Source: Clostridiales bacterium (GTDB taxonomy: Bacteria > Bacillota > Clostridia > Christensenellales > Pumilibacteraceae). Taken from it: a DNA stretch of 64,000 nt. The DNA is taken from NCBI GenBank assembly GCA_015055625.1, contig SVHU01000005.1, positions 45,673-109,672 on the forward strand. Direction: 5' to 3'. Below the pieces are notes generated by a model. The model was not told the DNA's origin. It made no database searches and worked only from the letters and a program-made list of their open reading frames with translations. Within the stretch, counting starts at the first letter, position 1. Each line of letters begins with the position of its first letter. Both the position numbers and the translations under genes were made by a program. Positions 1 to 7,801 of this stretch are shown here, one piece after another.

Positions 1-1
1 A

Positions 2-280
2 GACGTGTACGGCGACGTCCCGGATCCCGTTAAGAACCTAATAGACGTAGCTCTTATCAAAAATCTGGCGTCTATGATACGAGCAAGCTCGGTAACGGTA
101 AAAAAGGCGGAGCGGAAGATTTATTTCGATCATATTTCCGATCTTACAAATGCAGTAAACGCTGAAGCAACCGCGTATGAGGGAAAGCTTGTGTTAGAGG
201 AAAAACCGTACTTGAAATTCCGTTCTAACAAAGCAATGGTTAAATTTTTACTATCTTGTCGTAAATTTTACGCAAATTAA
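2..280 (+). CDS. mfd: Transcription-repair coupling factor Mfd, C-terminal fragment
   Basis: The reading frame is open to the left edge and ends at a TAA, giving the last 92 or so residues of a larger protein. The stretch around GDVPDPVKNLIDVA, followed by a basic/hydrophobic segment, matches the C-terminal regulatory domain (D7) of Mfd, the ATP-driven translocase that removes stalled RNA polymerase and recruits UvrA. The helicase motifs lie outside the window. Its position just before a PrsA-type foldase gene is an arrangement known in Clostridia and supports the call. An internal GTG at 5 could start a short ORF, but the frame runs upstream of it, so a truncated long gene is the better reading. 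Confidence 0.8.
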   Translation, partial: DVYGDVPDPVKNLIDVALIKNLASMIRASSVTVKKAERKIYFDHISDLTNAVNAEATAYEGKLVLEEKPYLKFRSNKAMVKFLLSCRKFYAN

Positions 281-303
281 CCTCATAAGTTGTCAATATT
301 TGT

Positions 304-332
304 TTGCTTTTTTTAATATTTTATTATATAAT
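304..332 (+). promoter_or_regulatory. Sigma-A promoter for the PrsA-type foldase gene
   Basis: TTGCTT (304-309) and TATAAT (327-332) are separated by 17 bp. Transcription would begin near 340, so an in-frame start at 341 is unlikely and the ATG at 401 is favoured. Confidence 0.6.
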
Positions 333-400
333 ATAAGGCAGTGAAATTGCGCTCGCTGAAAAACGGCGACGATTACAGTATAAAGGAAACCGGAAAAACA

Positions 401-2482
401 ATGAAAAAAATTGTAAGAATTTTAAGTTTAGTTATAGCTCTTGTCATGATATGCACCTGTTTTACAGGCTGTTTTGTCGTATATGACAAGGAAGATGATT
501 TTAGTCAAGTAGTTGCAAAGATTGATTCTTACGTTGTTCTTAATCCCGAATTGGACGTTGAAGCTCGTATAGTTGCAAAGGCAACGGCAAAAGGACTTGA
601 TGGCGATAACTTGACAGATAAGCAACGCGCTACTATTATTGATGAATTGATAGCAGAAGATTCTTCCATCGGATCTTATACCAAAGAGTTTAAGTTCTAT
701 AAGTATCAGCTTGCAAACTTTATCAATAACTATTATGCTTCTTATCTCAACGCAGGATATGACGTAGATTACCTTATTGATTCTATTATGCAGAGCGTTC
801 TTACTCAGCAGATAGTTATTAATACCGCTTACGCATATAAAGAGAACTTTAACCTTATCAGATGGTCACAGTTCGAAGAAGATGAAGTTACTGCATACAA
901 GTATCAGACTCTTGATTCTTATCTTGAGAATATGAAGTCGGTTATTATGGAAGAGCGTGGCGAAAGTCACTCTAACAGCACAGTTTCTCCAGAGGAAGAG
1001 GATACTAATACTTCTACAACTTATCCTGTTTACGTAGATGATACTATTACTGGATATGAGTCTTACTCTAAAGATCAGCTTATTACCGAATGTATATTCT
1101 ACCTTCTTCCCAATGCAACGGATGCAGAAAAAGCGGAGTATAGAGAGGAATTATCAGATCTTGTTCCTTACGCTCTTATAAAGCTTCTTAACGACTTTAG
1201 TAAAACGAATTCTTATTATCAGGGTTTGACTTCTGCTGAACTTCAAACCGAAGCTAAAAATCTTGGACTTACCGTTGATGGTAAGACTGATTATGAAATA
1301 ATGATCGCAATAGACGATTATTACTATAACGCAAAGAAGTCTAGAGATTATAAACTTTCTGCAACCAAGGTTCCTGGTGTATATGGCGACGATAAGAAGC
1401 GTTCGTTAGAAAATAGCGCTATGGAAAGAACTCTTACCTTTATCAAATCTCAAACTGACGCTCTTACCAATCTTAGCAAGGACGAAAAAGCAAAGATTAA
1501 GGATGCGTGGGAGTATGTAAATAAGGTTAAGACGGAAAAAGGTCTTTCTTATACTTATACAGCTATTGCAGAAAGCTACATTATGGAACATCTTGCAGGA
1601 AAGTCTTATAGAGATCAGATTATGGTTAATCTTTTGGAAGAGTACATCGAATCTCAAATCGGCGTTTCTACAAGAGAAGTAGAAGATAGATATGCTTCTT
1701 TGCTTGCATATCAGCAGGACGCATTCACTGCAGACGTTGCTACTTATATTTCTGCAGCTGAGGCAGGCGAAATGATTTTGTTCCATCCCGAATCAGAATA
1801 TTTCTTTGTAAAGCACGTTCTTATTCCTTTCTCTACTGAGCAAAGTGGTGCACTTTCTAACTACGAAACTTCAGCAGCAGGTCAGCAGTACAACAACAAA
1901 GAGGAATACAGAGCATACCTTGCAACACAGATTACCGGCTATGAGCATAGAGATGGCGAAAACTATGGCGATGCTCTTAGTGTAGACGAAATTATTGCAG
2001 ATATTAGAAAGACTATTGCCGAAACTTCCGATATGGAAAAAGATAAGGCGTTCACTAAGCTTATGTATAAGTATTCTACCGATACTGGTGGATTCTCTCA
2101 AAAGTACGGTTATAAAGAGAAGGTAAGCTTTGCCGAGGGCGAAAAGTCTGACTATATGGTAGAGTTTGCCGAGGCTGCTAAAGAACTTTATAAGCAGGGC
2201 GAGCTTTATGCGCTTTCCGATATCGTTGTTACCGATTACGGCGTGCATATTCTTATGCTTACGAGAACAACTGATAATGCAGTAACAGCAGGTCTTTATG
2301 ATTATGCGTGTGCAAGTGATAACCGCACTGTATATCAAACCATCGAAGACGCGCTTTACAACGCTAAGCTTAACGATTACTTTACGCAGTGGCAAAACAC
2401 CGAAATCATAGCTAACTTTGATAAGTCCGTAACAACTTATGACGGTAGATATTCTAATATCATTGAGGAAATGGGAAGATAA
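401..2482 (+). CDS. prsA: PrsA/SurA-like peptidylprolyl isomerase lipoprotein
   Basis: The 693-residue protein starts with a lipoprotein signal (basic N-terminus, hydrophobic core, FTGC lipobox with Cys24) and would be anchored outside the membrane. Residues ~465-650 hold a parvulin-type rotamase region: a VKHVLIP segment early, GGFSQKYG in the middle, and a closing DYGVHILMLT that resembles the usual FGYHII core. Such foldases help exported proteins fold. It is about twice the length of Bacillus PrsA; the long N-terminal part is helical and rich in Tyr, Lys and Asp. The ATG at 401 is chosen over an in-frame codon at 341 because it has the signal peptide, an AAGGAA site upstream, and lies downstream of the predicted promoter. 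Confidence 0.8.
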   Translation: MKKIVRILSLVIALVMICTCFTGCFVVYDKEDDFSQVVAKIDSYVVLNPELDVEARIVAKATAKGLDGDNLTDKQRATIIDELIAEDSSIGSYTKEFKFYKYQLANFINNYYASYLNAGYDVDYLIDSIMQSVLTQQIVINTAYAYKENFNLIRWSQFEEDEVTAYKYQTLDSYLENMKSVIMEERGESHSNSTVSPEEEDTNTSTTYPVYVDDTITGYESYSKDQLITECIFYLLPNATDAEKAEYREELSDLVPYALIKLLNDFSKTNSYYQGLTSAELQTEAKNLGLTVDGKTDYEIMIAIDDYYYNAKKSRDYKLSATKVPGVYGDDKKRSLENSAMERTLTFIKSQTDALTNLSKDEKAKIKDAWEYVNKVKTEKGLSYTYTAIAESYIMEHLAGKSYRDQIMVNLLEEYIESQIGVSTREVEDRYASLLAYQQDAFTADVATYISAAEAGEMILFHPESEYFFVKHVLIPFSTEQSGALSNYETSAAGQQYNNKEEYRAYLATQITGYEHRDGENYGDALSVDEIIADIRKTIAETSDMEKDKAFTKLMYKYSTDTGGFSQKYGYKEKVSFAEGEKSDYMVEFAEAAKELYKQGELYALSDIVVTDYGVHILMLTRTTDNAVTAGLYDYACASDNRTVYQTIEDALYNAKLNDYFTQWQNTEIIANFDKSVTTYDGRYSNIIEEMGR

Positions 2483-2495
2483 TTTATCGAAACAC

Positions 2496-2533
2496 ACAAC
2501 ATCCTTCGATTATAACGAAGGATGTTGTTTTTT
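2496..2533 (+). terminator. Intrinsic terminator after the foldase gene
   Basis: A perfect 13-bp stem (2496-2508 with 2516-2528) and 7-nt loop are followed by a T-run. Confidence 0.9.
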
Positions 2534-2587
2534 ATGTAAAAAAAGCCTGTATACGACAAAAATAGTCAATTTAATTTATATATAACG

Positions 2588-2596
2588 TGATATAAT
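2588..2596 (+). promoter_or_regulatory. Extended -10 promoter
   Basis: TGA directly precedes a consensus TATAAT (2591-2596), an extended -10 element. No good -35 box is visible. The start codon lies ~35 bp downstream. Confidence 0.5.
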
Positions 2597-2631
2597 ATCA
2601 AAAAAAATTATATTGAATATAGGTGATTAAA

Positions 2632-3633
2632 GTGTACGTTAGACGTGAAAATTTGCAAGAGAGTATAAAGTTTCCACAGGGTAGCGCGATTGCCGTTTTG
2701 GGTGAAAATTTAGAGAATTTCGAGGAGCTTGAAAGTAAGTTCAGGTTAGTAAATCATACTGCGGAAGATACCCGTTTTGCAATAATTGGAGAGGATAAGG
2801 ACACAAGTTTGAATGCTTATAAGCTGGGTTTGAAAAAAATCCCATTTTGTATATCGGGAAGTCGTCCTGAAAATATGTTTTTAAGCGACGTGCTTTGGAA
2901 CGGAGCGGTGCCATTTATCCCGTCTGTGACATTGCCTGAGTTTATGATTGTAACAAATAATAGCAAAAAGGCTGACTTGGAGTTTTGCGCAAGATTAGTT
3001 TTTGCGGTTGCCGAAAAGATAACGATAGAAGTTTTAAGTAAAGGGCATAGCGAAACGGTTTTTCCGCTATGGTTTTCAAAGCCCAATTTTTTGACAGAGC
3101 ACGAAAGTGAAGCGTGTGAACTTGCTCTTAGCGTAGCGGGGAGAATAGATGGATTAAAACAAACCGAGAGCGCTCTAACATTGCTAAGAGCAAAGGAGAA
3201 AAATGAGTTTAACAGAAAAGATACTATCGTTTTGCTTGCTAAATATTTGTCGAAAGTGTATAATTATTTCGTAAAGTATCAGCCAACTTCGTTGTTTGCT
3301 CCTAATAACAATATGCGAGAGGAAGCCTTGACGGAGTTTTTTGGTGTAAAAAGCCCCAAAGCGAGAGAGGTTGTAACGGAGTTTGAGGTTCGTAAGTTTT
3401 ATTATATGCTATCGCACAATGCGGAGGTTTTGCAGTCGTTGTGGGATAACGTTGTTAAAATTGTGGACAAGCTCTTTTTAGAACATAAAATGTTTACGGA
3501 AAACAATGGTTTTTGTATAGAAGAAATAAGCGAAGATGCTAAGTTTGCAATGTTTATATCGCCCGACTTGTTCGACGGACAAACCCTTCTTTCGTTTATA
3601 AAGGATTGCGGAGTGGCAGATATATTTATATAA
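2632..3633 (+). CDS. Unknown protein, 333 aa
   Basis: I do not recognise this protein with confidence. It has an alternating alpha/beta N-terminal half (hydrophobic strands such as AIAVLGENL and RFAIIGED) and a mostly helical C-terminal half. A very divergent member of the iron-containing alcohol dehydrogenase/glycerol-1-phosphate dehydrogenase fold is conceivable, but no metal-binding His motif or glycine-rich nucleotide loop is clear. It has no signal peptide or membrane segment. The GTG at 2632 is preferred over the in-frame GTG at 2623 because AGGTGAT (2621-2627), which pairs well with the 16S anti-Shine-Dalgarno end, sits just before it and overlaps the earlier codon. The HAD phosphatase gene follows 21 bp later, probably in the same operon. 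Confidence 0.6.
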   Translation: MYVRRENLQESIKFPQGSAIAVLGENLENFEELESKFRLVNHTAEDTRFAIIGEDKDTSLNAYKLGLKKIPFCISGSRPENMFLSDVLWNGAVPFIPSVTLPEFMIVTNNSKKADLEFCARLVFAVAEKITIEVLSKGHSETVFPLWFSKPNFLTEHESEACELALSVAGRIDGLKQTESALTLLRAKEKNEFNRKDTIVLLAKYLSKVYNYFVKYQPTSLFAPNNNMREEALTEFFGVKSPKAREVVTEFEVRKFYYMLSHNAEVLQSLWDNVVKIVDKLFLEHKMFTENNGFCIEEISEDAKFAMFISPDLFDGQTLLSFIKDCGVADIFI

Positions 3634-3654
3634 TATAGAATGGAAGGAAAAATT

Positions 3655-4431
3655 ATGGATGCAAAACTTAAGAGGGTAAAATGCTTTTTGCTTGATATGG
3701 ACGGAACAGTGTATCTTGACGGTGTTCCATTAGATGGAGCAATCGAAGCTGTCGAACGTATGAAAAAACAAGGTAGAGTTATATTTTTGACAAACAACTC
3801 TTCTCAGTCTAAGCCCGACTATGTAGAAAAGCTCAATAAAATTGGCTTTAATGTAAACGAGGATAACGTATATACTTCGGGTAACGCCACGGTAGAATAC
3901 CTTAATACGTATTATAAGGATAAAAAGATTTATCTTTTCGGAAACGATAAGCTCACTAAAGAGTTTGTTGAGGGCGGTATATGTTTAGAGCAAGAAAAAC
4001 CTGACCTTATTGTTATAGGTTTTCATACCGCGTTTGACTACGACGAGCTTACACATTTGTGTGACCTTATAAGAGAAGGTGTTCCGTATATTTGCACACA
4101 TCCCGATATAAACTGTCCCACAGCTCGTGGCTTTAAACCTGACGTTGGCGCGTTTATTGCTCTTATAGAAAAGTCTACGGGCGTTAGCCCCATGCTTATT
4201 TGTGGTAAGCCTAATAAACCTATTGGTGATAGCGTAAAGCGTATGCTTGGTCTTAATAGCGACGAGATTGCAATGTTTGGCGATAGACTTTGTACGGATA
4301 TTCAGTTTGCAATAAACAATGGTTTTGTGTCTGTACTCGTGCTTTCAGGAGAAGCAAAACTTGAGGATTTACCTGAGTTTGGTCAAGATATCGATATAAT
4401 CTTGCCGTCCATAAAAGAGTGGGATAAATAA
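3655..4431 (+). CDS. HAD-superfamily class IIA phosphatase (NagD-like)
   Basis: The 258-residue protein shows all four HAD motifs: DMDGT with nucleophile Asp14 and acid/base Asp16, TNNSS (motif II), the Lys in CGKPNKP (motif III), and GDRLCTDI with the Mg-binding Asp (motif IV). The cap position and length fit subclass IIA, whose members act on small phosphates such as nucleotides, phosphoglycolate or 4-nitrophenyl phosphate. The substrate cannot be told from sequence. The ATG at 3655 is chosen because GGAAGGA ends 6 nt before it; the ATG at 3640 lies inside the upstream spacer. Confidence 0.88.
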   Translation: MDAKLKRVKCFLLDMDGTVYLDGVPLDGAIEAVERMKKQGRVIFLTNNSSQSKPDYVEKLNKIGFNVNEDNVYTSGNATVEYLNTYYKDKKIYLFGNDKLTKEFVEGGICLEQEKPDLIVIGFHTAFDYDELTHLCDLIREGVPYICTHPDINCPTARGFKPDVGAFIALIEKSTGVSPMLICGKPNKPIGDSVKRMLGLNSDEIAMFGDRLCTDIQFAINNGFVSVLVLSGEAKLEDLPEFGQDIDIILPSIKEWDK

Positions 4432-4445
4432 TTATTGCAAACAGT

Positions 4446-4466
4446 CAGATTTTTTAATCTGTTTTT
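4446..4466 (+). terminator. Weak intrinsic terminator
   Basis: A 6-bp stem (4446-4451 with 4456-4461) and T4 loop are followed by T5. An outer CAAAC/GTTTG pairing may lengthen it. It lies between two convergent genes. Confidence 0.45.
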
Positions 4467-4500
4467 AATGTTTGTCTAATAATAAACTTATAATATAATG

Positions 4501-5034
4501 TTATAATGTTAATAATCGAGAAGTGTCGCGTATATTTTTTACGTCGCGCTCATTCGACGAATTTGCAAAAGTTAAGTTTAATATAAGGTTAATTAGTTTT
4601 GCAACGTTGTCAGCAAGCGAATATACTCGCCCCAAGCAGCAAACGTTACCTTTGTAGCGGTATGTGGAGGAAATTATCGAAACGTCCCCAATTCTCGGAA
4701 GATCTTTGCCACTGGCAAGTCCAGGTTTTATACCGCCGTTGATTATGCGTATGCTGTCTACGTTATGAGGTGATTCGTAAGCGTCCACTGCCAAAATCTT
4801 ACTAGTGGGACTTAGTCTTGTTGCTAGTTGTATCCTGTCTACGATATTAACTGCGTGTAATGGAGAGAGAAGCGTGCCTATCACGGTTGCGTTTACTTGG
4901 TACTTATCAACAAGTAGTTGTCCTACTGTTGGGCCAAAACTGTCGCTGATAATCTTTGTACTGCCTATGCAAGCGATTATGGGATTTTTCCCAAGAGAAG
5001 TAGCTAGCGTAATAATTTGTTCGGGACTTATCAT
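4501..5034 (-). CDS. yyaC: YyaC-like sporulation protein (DUF1256)
   Basis: The 177-residue protein carries the conserved DUF1256 segments in order: CIGSTKIISDSFGP near the N-terminus, GTLLSPLHAVN, VDAYESPHN, and GGIKPGLASGKDLPRIGD. The family is related in fold to the spore protease GPR and is found in endospore formers; its biochemical role is not settled. The C-terminal ~25 residues extend past the conserved domain. No strong ribosome site precedes the ATG. The gene is divergent from the CvpA-domain gene and convergent with the HAD gene. Confidence 0.85.
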   Translation of the reverse strand: MISPEQIITLATSLGKNPIIACIGSTKIISDSFGPTVGQLLVDKYQVNATVIGTLLSPLHAVNIVDRIQLATRLSPTSKILAVDAYESPHNVDSIRIINGGIKPGLASGKDLPRIGDVSIISSTYRYKGNVCCLGRVYSLADNVAKLINLILNLTFANSSNERDVKNIRDTSRLLTL

Positions 5035-5086
5035 AACTTTATTATTGACTTAAATCACGCCGTCTAAAACGGTAAAAGGAGTTTTT

Positions 5087-6229
5087 ATGTTTATTGATAT
5101 AGGAATTGTTGTAATTTTGCTTATCGGACTTGTTATGGGAATCATTAGAGGTTCAGCAAAATCTATAATAAAGTTAATTAGCCTTGTATCGGCTCTAGTC
5201 CTCACTTGGTTTTTAACCCCATACGCTATGCAGTTGGTGTTTAACGTAGATATGTTTAGACAGCTGGTGTTTGGCGACGGTGTTACTTTAAAGGCGTTGT
5301 TTGAGGGAGTTGCTCCCGGCACGGAGATTCCGTATATGCTTGCAATGGAGTTCGCAACCGTTATTGTTGCATTCATTGTATATCTTGTAGTTCGTTTGCT
5401 TATAATGATTATCGCGGCGATTTTAAAGGCTATCTTCTTAAAGTATAAGCCTCGCCCCATATCCCGTATTGTGGGTGGGGTAATTGGAATCGTTAATGCT
5501 TTCGTGATGGTAATGTGGTCGGTAATATTTGTTTCCGCTATGGCTCCTATCCCATCTTTTAACGGTGCTCTTGCAGAACAGTCCAAAAACAGTATAGTTA
5601 TGGGATGGACGGGATTTGTTCAAGATGGATTTGAAGATCTTTTCATTAAAGACGATTATATCAAAGAAGCTCAAAAAGAAGCTGATAAAGCACTTGGAAC
5701 TGAAAACCCTGGCGGAACTGAAAACCCCGGCGGAACTGAAAACCCCGGTGAAGAGGTAGCTTGCAATCATACTGGAACTTACGTTTGTGAGGGATGTGGA
5801 GAGTCGTTTGCCGTAATGTGGGAAGAGTTTTTGACTAATTATGAAGATTCTTATATAATGATTGACGAAGTTGATTATGCTGTTAAATTGACTTCAGATA
5901 AAGAAAGCGGTTTTGACCTTGCTCTTAGCTATACGAAAACAGATGTTATCGTAAGTTTGGATTTAGTTTACAATGCAAGCGATAGCACATGGACGTACGA
6001 GTATACCGTGGGGGAAGGCGAAGAAGCTAAAACAATGCAAGGAACGTTTGCAGAGATTAATAAGGCGTCTGAGCTTATATATGACGAAAGCAGTTGTACG
6101 GTAGACGACGTTGATAGTGCTAAAGCAGACGTAAAGAGCTTTATCGAAATTATTGCACTAAAAGCAAATGATTGTTTAAGTGAGAAAGAAGCAGGCTTTA
6201 CGATGGCTAACTTAGGTTTGAATTTCTAA
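5087..6229 (+). CDS. CvpA-domain membrane protein with zinc-ribbon-like C-terminal half
   Basis: The 380-residue protein begins with a CvpA-like domain of four hydrophobic segments (residues ~1-165; the first includes GLVMGIIRGSAKSI), typical of inner-membrane proteins linked to colicin V export and envelope functions. An acidic linker follows with three perfect GTENPG repeats (residues ~204-221), then a CNH...CEGCGES segment that could bind zinc, then a ~130-residue beta-rich domain that I do not recognise. CvpA proteins are usually 160-200 residues, so the second half is an extension or fusion. AAAGGAG precedes the ATG at good spacing. Confidence 0.7.
   Translation: MFIDIGIVVILLIGLVMGIIRGSAKSIIKLISLVSALVLTWFLTPYAMQLVFNVDMFRQLVFGDGVTLKALFEGVAPGTEIPYMLAMEFATVIVAFIVYLVVRLLIMIIAAILKAIFLKYKPRPISRIVGGVIGIVNAFVMVMWSVIFVSAMAPIPSFNGALAEQSKNSIVMGWTGFVQDGFEDLFIKDDYIKEAQKEADKALGTENPGGTENPGGTENPGEEVACNHTGTYVCEGCGESFAVMWEEFLTNYEDSYIMIDEVDYAVKLTSDKESGFDLALSYTKTDVIVSLDLVYNASDSTWTYEYTVGEGEEAKTMQGTFAEINKASELIYDESSCTVDDVDSAKADVKSFIEIIALKANDCLSEKEAGFTMANLGLNF
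5696..5749 (+). repeat. Three tandem 18-bp repeats inside the CvpA-domain gene
   Basis: Units 5696-5713, 5714-5731 and 5732-5749 differ at one or two positions and encode GTENPG three times. This linker is likely to vary in length by slippage. Confidence 0.95.
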
Positions 6230-6255
6230 AAATTTATAGCTTAAAATAGAAAATG

Positions 6256-6286
6256 CGGTTTGGTTTATATCAAGCCGTGTTTTTTA
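6256..6286 (+). terminator. Intrinsic terminator after the CvpA-domain gene
   Basis: A 7-bp stem (6256-6262 with 6271-6277, one G-T pair) is followed by a T-run from 6280. Confidence 0.65.
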
Positions 6287-6371
6287 TAATTTGAGAAAAA
6301 TGCGCCAAAATAATGATACGTGTGCGACTTTTTAGGTCAAAAGCGAGATAAAAGCCGTGTATTTTTCGGAG

Positions 6372-6399
6372 AGATTGTCTAAAAATGGGCAATCTTTTT
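6372..6399 (+). terminator. Second hairpin with T-run upstream of the 6459 gene
   Basis: An 8-bp stem (6372-6379 with 6388-6395, one G-T pair) is followed by T5. It could back up the terminator at 6256, or act as an attenuator in the leader of the next gene. Confidence 0.55.
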
Positions 6400-6458
6400 C
6401 ATATTTCGGCATATAGATTGTAGTAGAATATTGCTTGTAAAAAATAACGGAGAAATAT

Positions 6459-7427
6459 ATGCAAACAAACAAGAAATCTTTGATACTGTCTTCGCCGTTT
6501 GGCTCTAGTGGAATGGTAACCTTTACCAGGATGGGAAAAAATGTGAATTTTGCCGTAACCGTGTTTACAAAGGGCAAGTATAAGATTGTGCTAAAGGGAG
6601 TAAAGGTGCAAGAGTGGGAAGTATTTTCTCCGCACTCAACTTTTCTTTTGCCCGACTTCGATTTTGATAGCGTAGGCGTTGGAATTTACGTGGACGGACA
6701 GCTTTTTTGCAAGGGCGGATTTTTTGAGGAGGTAGAAAATGAAGAATCTAAAATTGATGCGTCGGACGAAAGTGAAGATAGTGAGAGTGAAGCAGAGCAA
6801 AAAGAGGTCATAACGTATATGGACGATGCTGTTGCAACCGAGAATTATTATCCTGAAGATATAAGAGTTGTGTGTGAGGAAAACAAAAGCGTAGCTGTTT
6901 TGCTCTCTTTTCGCATTAACGACTATGTGGAAAACCAAGTAGAAGGGTTATTTAATTGCAAAATCAAGCGCAAAAAGGAAGAACCTCGAAATAACGATAT
7001 CAAGCGCAAAAATTCAGTGTTCATAAAAAAACCGTTTGAGCAAGACGAGGTGGCATCTACCGTTTTCCCGATAGACGCAATGGAGTTTTCGAGAAAGGCG
7101 TTTTATTACGAGCAGATAAAAGACAAGATAGACGCATTATTTAAGGCTGGTGAGCGTGAAGATAGTCTAACAAAGCTAATGCCTGATACGCGCTGGGTTA
7201 AAATAGAGTATTCTCCGACGCAGTTTTACGTGGTAGGAATTGTGGGCAGGGAAGGTGGTATGCCCGATTATATATGCTATGGAGTTCCCTCCAGTTTTTC
7301 ACGCCCAATAGAGTGTTTAGGTAAGCACGCAAGGTGGGTGCCTGTTGACGTAAGGGATCCTCAGGGCAGTGGATATTGGCTTTTATTTCAATCTGCAAAG
7401 ACAGGAGAAACCATTAAAAACGACTAA
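6459..7427 (+). CDS. Unknown clostridial protein, 322 aa
   Basis: I do not recognise a named domain. The N-terminal ~85 residues form an all-beta pattern (SSGMVTFTRMGKNVNF), followed by a very acidic, low-complexity stretch (~residues 94-115, Glu/Ser/Asp-rich) that is probably a flexible linker. The C-terminal ~120 residues are Trp/Tyr-rich and compact, with DYICYGVP and GYWLLFQSAKTGE segments. It has no signal peptide, membrane segment or obvious catalytic motif, so it is probably cytosolic. It stands alone between a terminator and the MITE-like element. Confidence 0.65.
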   Translation: MQTNKKSLILSSPFGSSGMVTFTRMGKNVNFAVTVFTKGKYKIVLKGVKVQEWEVFSPHSTFLLPDFDFDSVGVGIYVDGQLFCKGGFFEEVENEESKIDASDESEDSESEAEQKEVITYMDDAVATENYYPEDIRVVCEENKSVAVLLSFRINDYVENQVEGLFNCKIKRKKEEPRNNDIKRKNSVFIKKPFEQDEVASTVFPIDAMEFSRKAFYYEQIKDKIDALFKAGEREDSLTKLMPDTRWVKIEYSPTQFYVVGIVGREGGMPDYICYGVPSSFSRPIECLGKHARWVPVDVRDPQGSGYWLLFQSAKTGETIKND

Positions 7428-7465
7428 TTTGTATGCTAATAAAGTAAATTATCTTAATATGATTT

Positions 7466-7654
7466 AATAAAAAGGCTCTGTCCTAATCTACGGTTGATTT
7501 TGGACGGAAAGCCCACTACGAAATACTGCGTAATTTACTCAGTTACGTACCCTGCAGGTACGCGCCTTCGTAAATATACTTGTCTTTCTTGTGATTTTCT
7601 CGTCAAATCGCCTTATGGCTAATCAACCATATTTTGTGACATAGCCAATAAAAA
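7466..7654. mobile_element. MITE-like element with 8-bp target duplication
   Basis: The element spans 7474-7646 (173 bp). Its ends are imperfect inverted repeats of 26 bp (20 of 26 positions match; the outer nine read GGCTCTGTC and GGCTATGTC). It is flanked on both sides by a perfect direct repeat AATAAAAA (7466-7473 and 7647-7654). It contains no ORF for a transposase. The 8-bp duplication and GGCT ends resemble ISL3-family insertion sequences, so a non-autonomous ISL3-type derivative is inferred. It sits between genes and interrupts none. Confidence 0.85.
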
Positions 7655-7731
7655 TTGGGAAGAAAAGGATTTTTATTAGAGGAAAACTCCAAAAAAAATT
7701 ATATACTATAAAGTATATTAGTATAAATGAG

Positions 7732-7760
7732 TTGACGAAAAGAATATTTTCGAGTATAAT
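7732..7760 (+). promoter_or_regulatory. Sigma-A promoter for the 7802 lipoprotein
   Basis: TTGACG (7732-7737), 17-bp spacer, TATAAT (7755-7760). Confidence 0.75.
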
Positions 7761-7801
7761 AAATGAGATTGATTATAAAACAATTGGAGTAATATAAAAA
7801 T

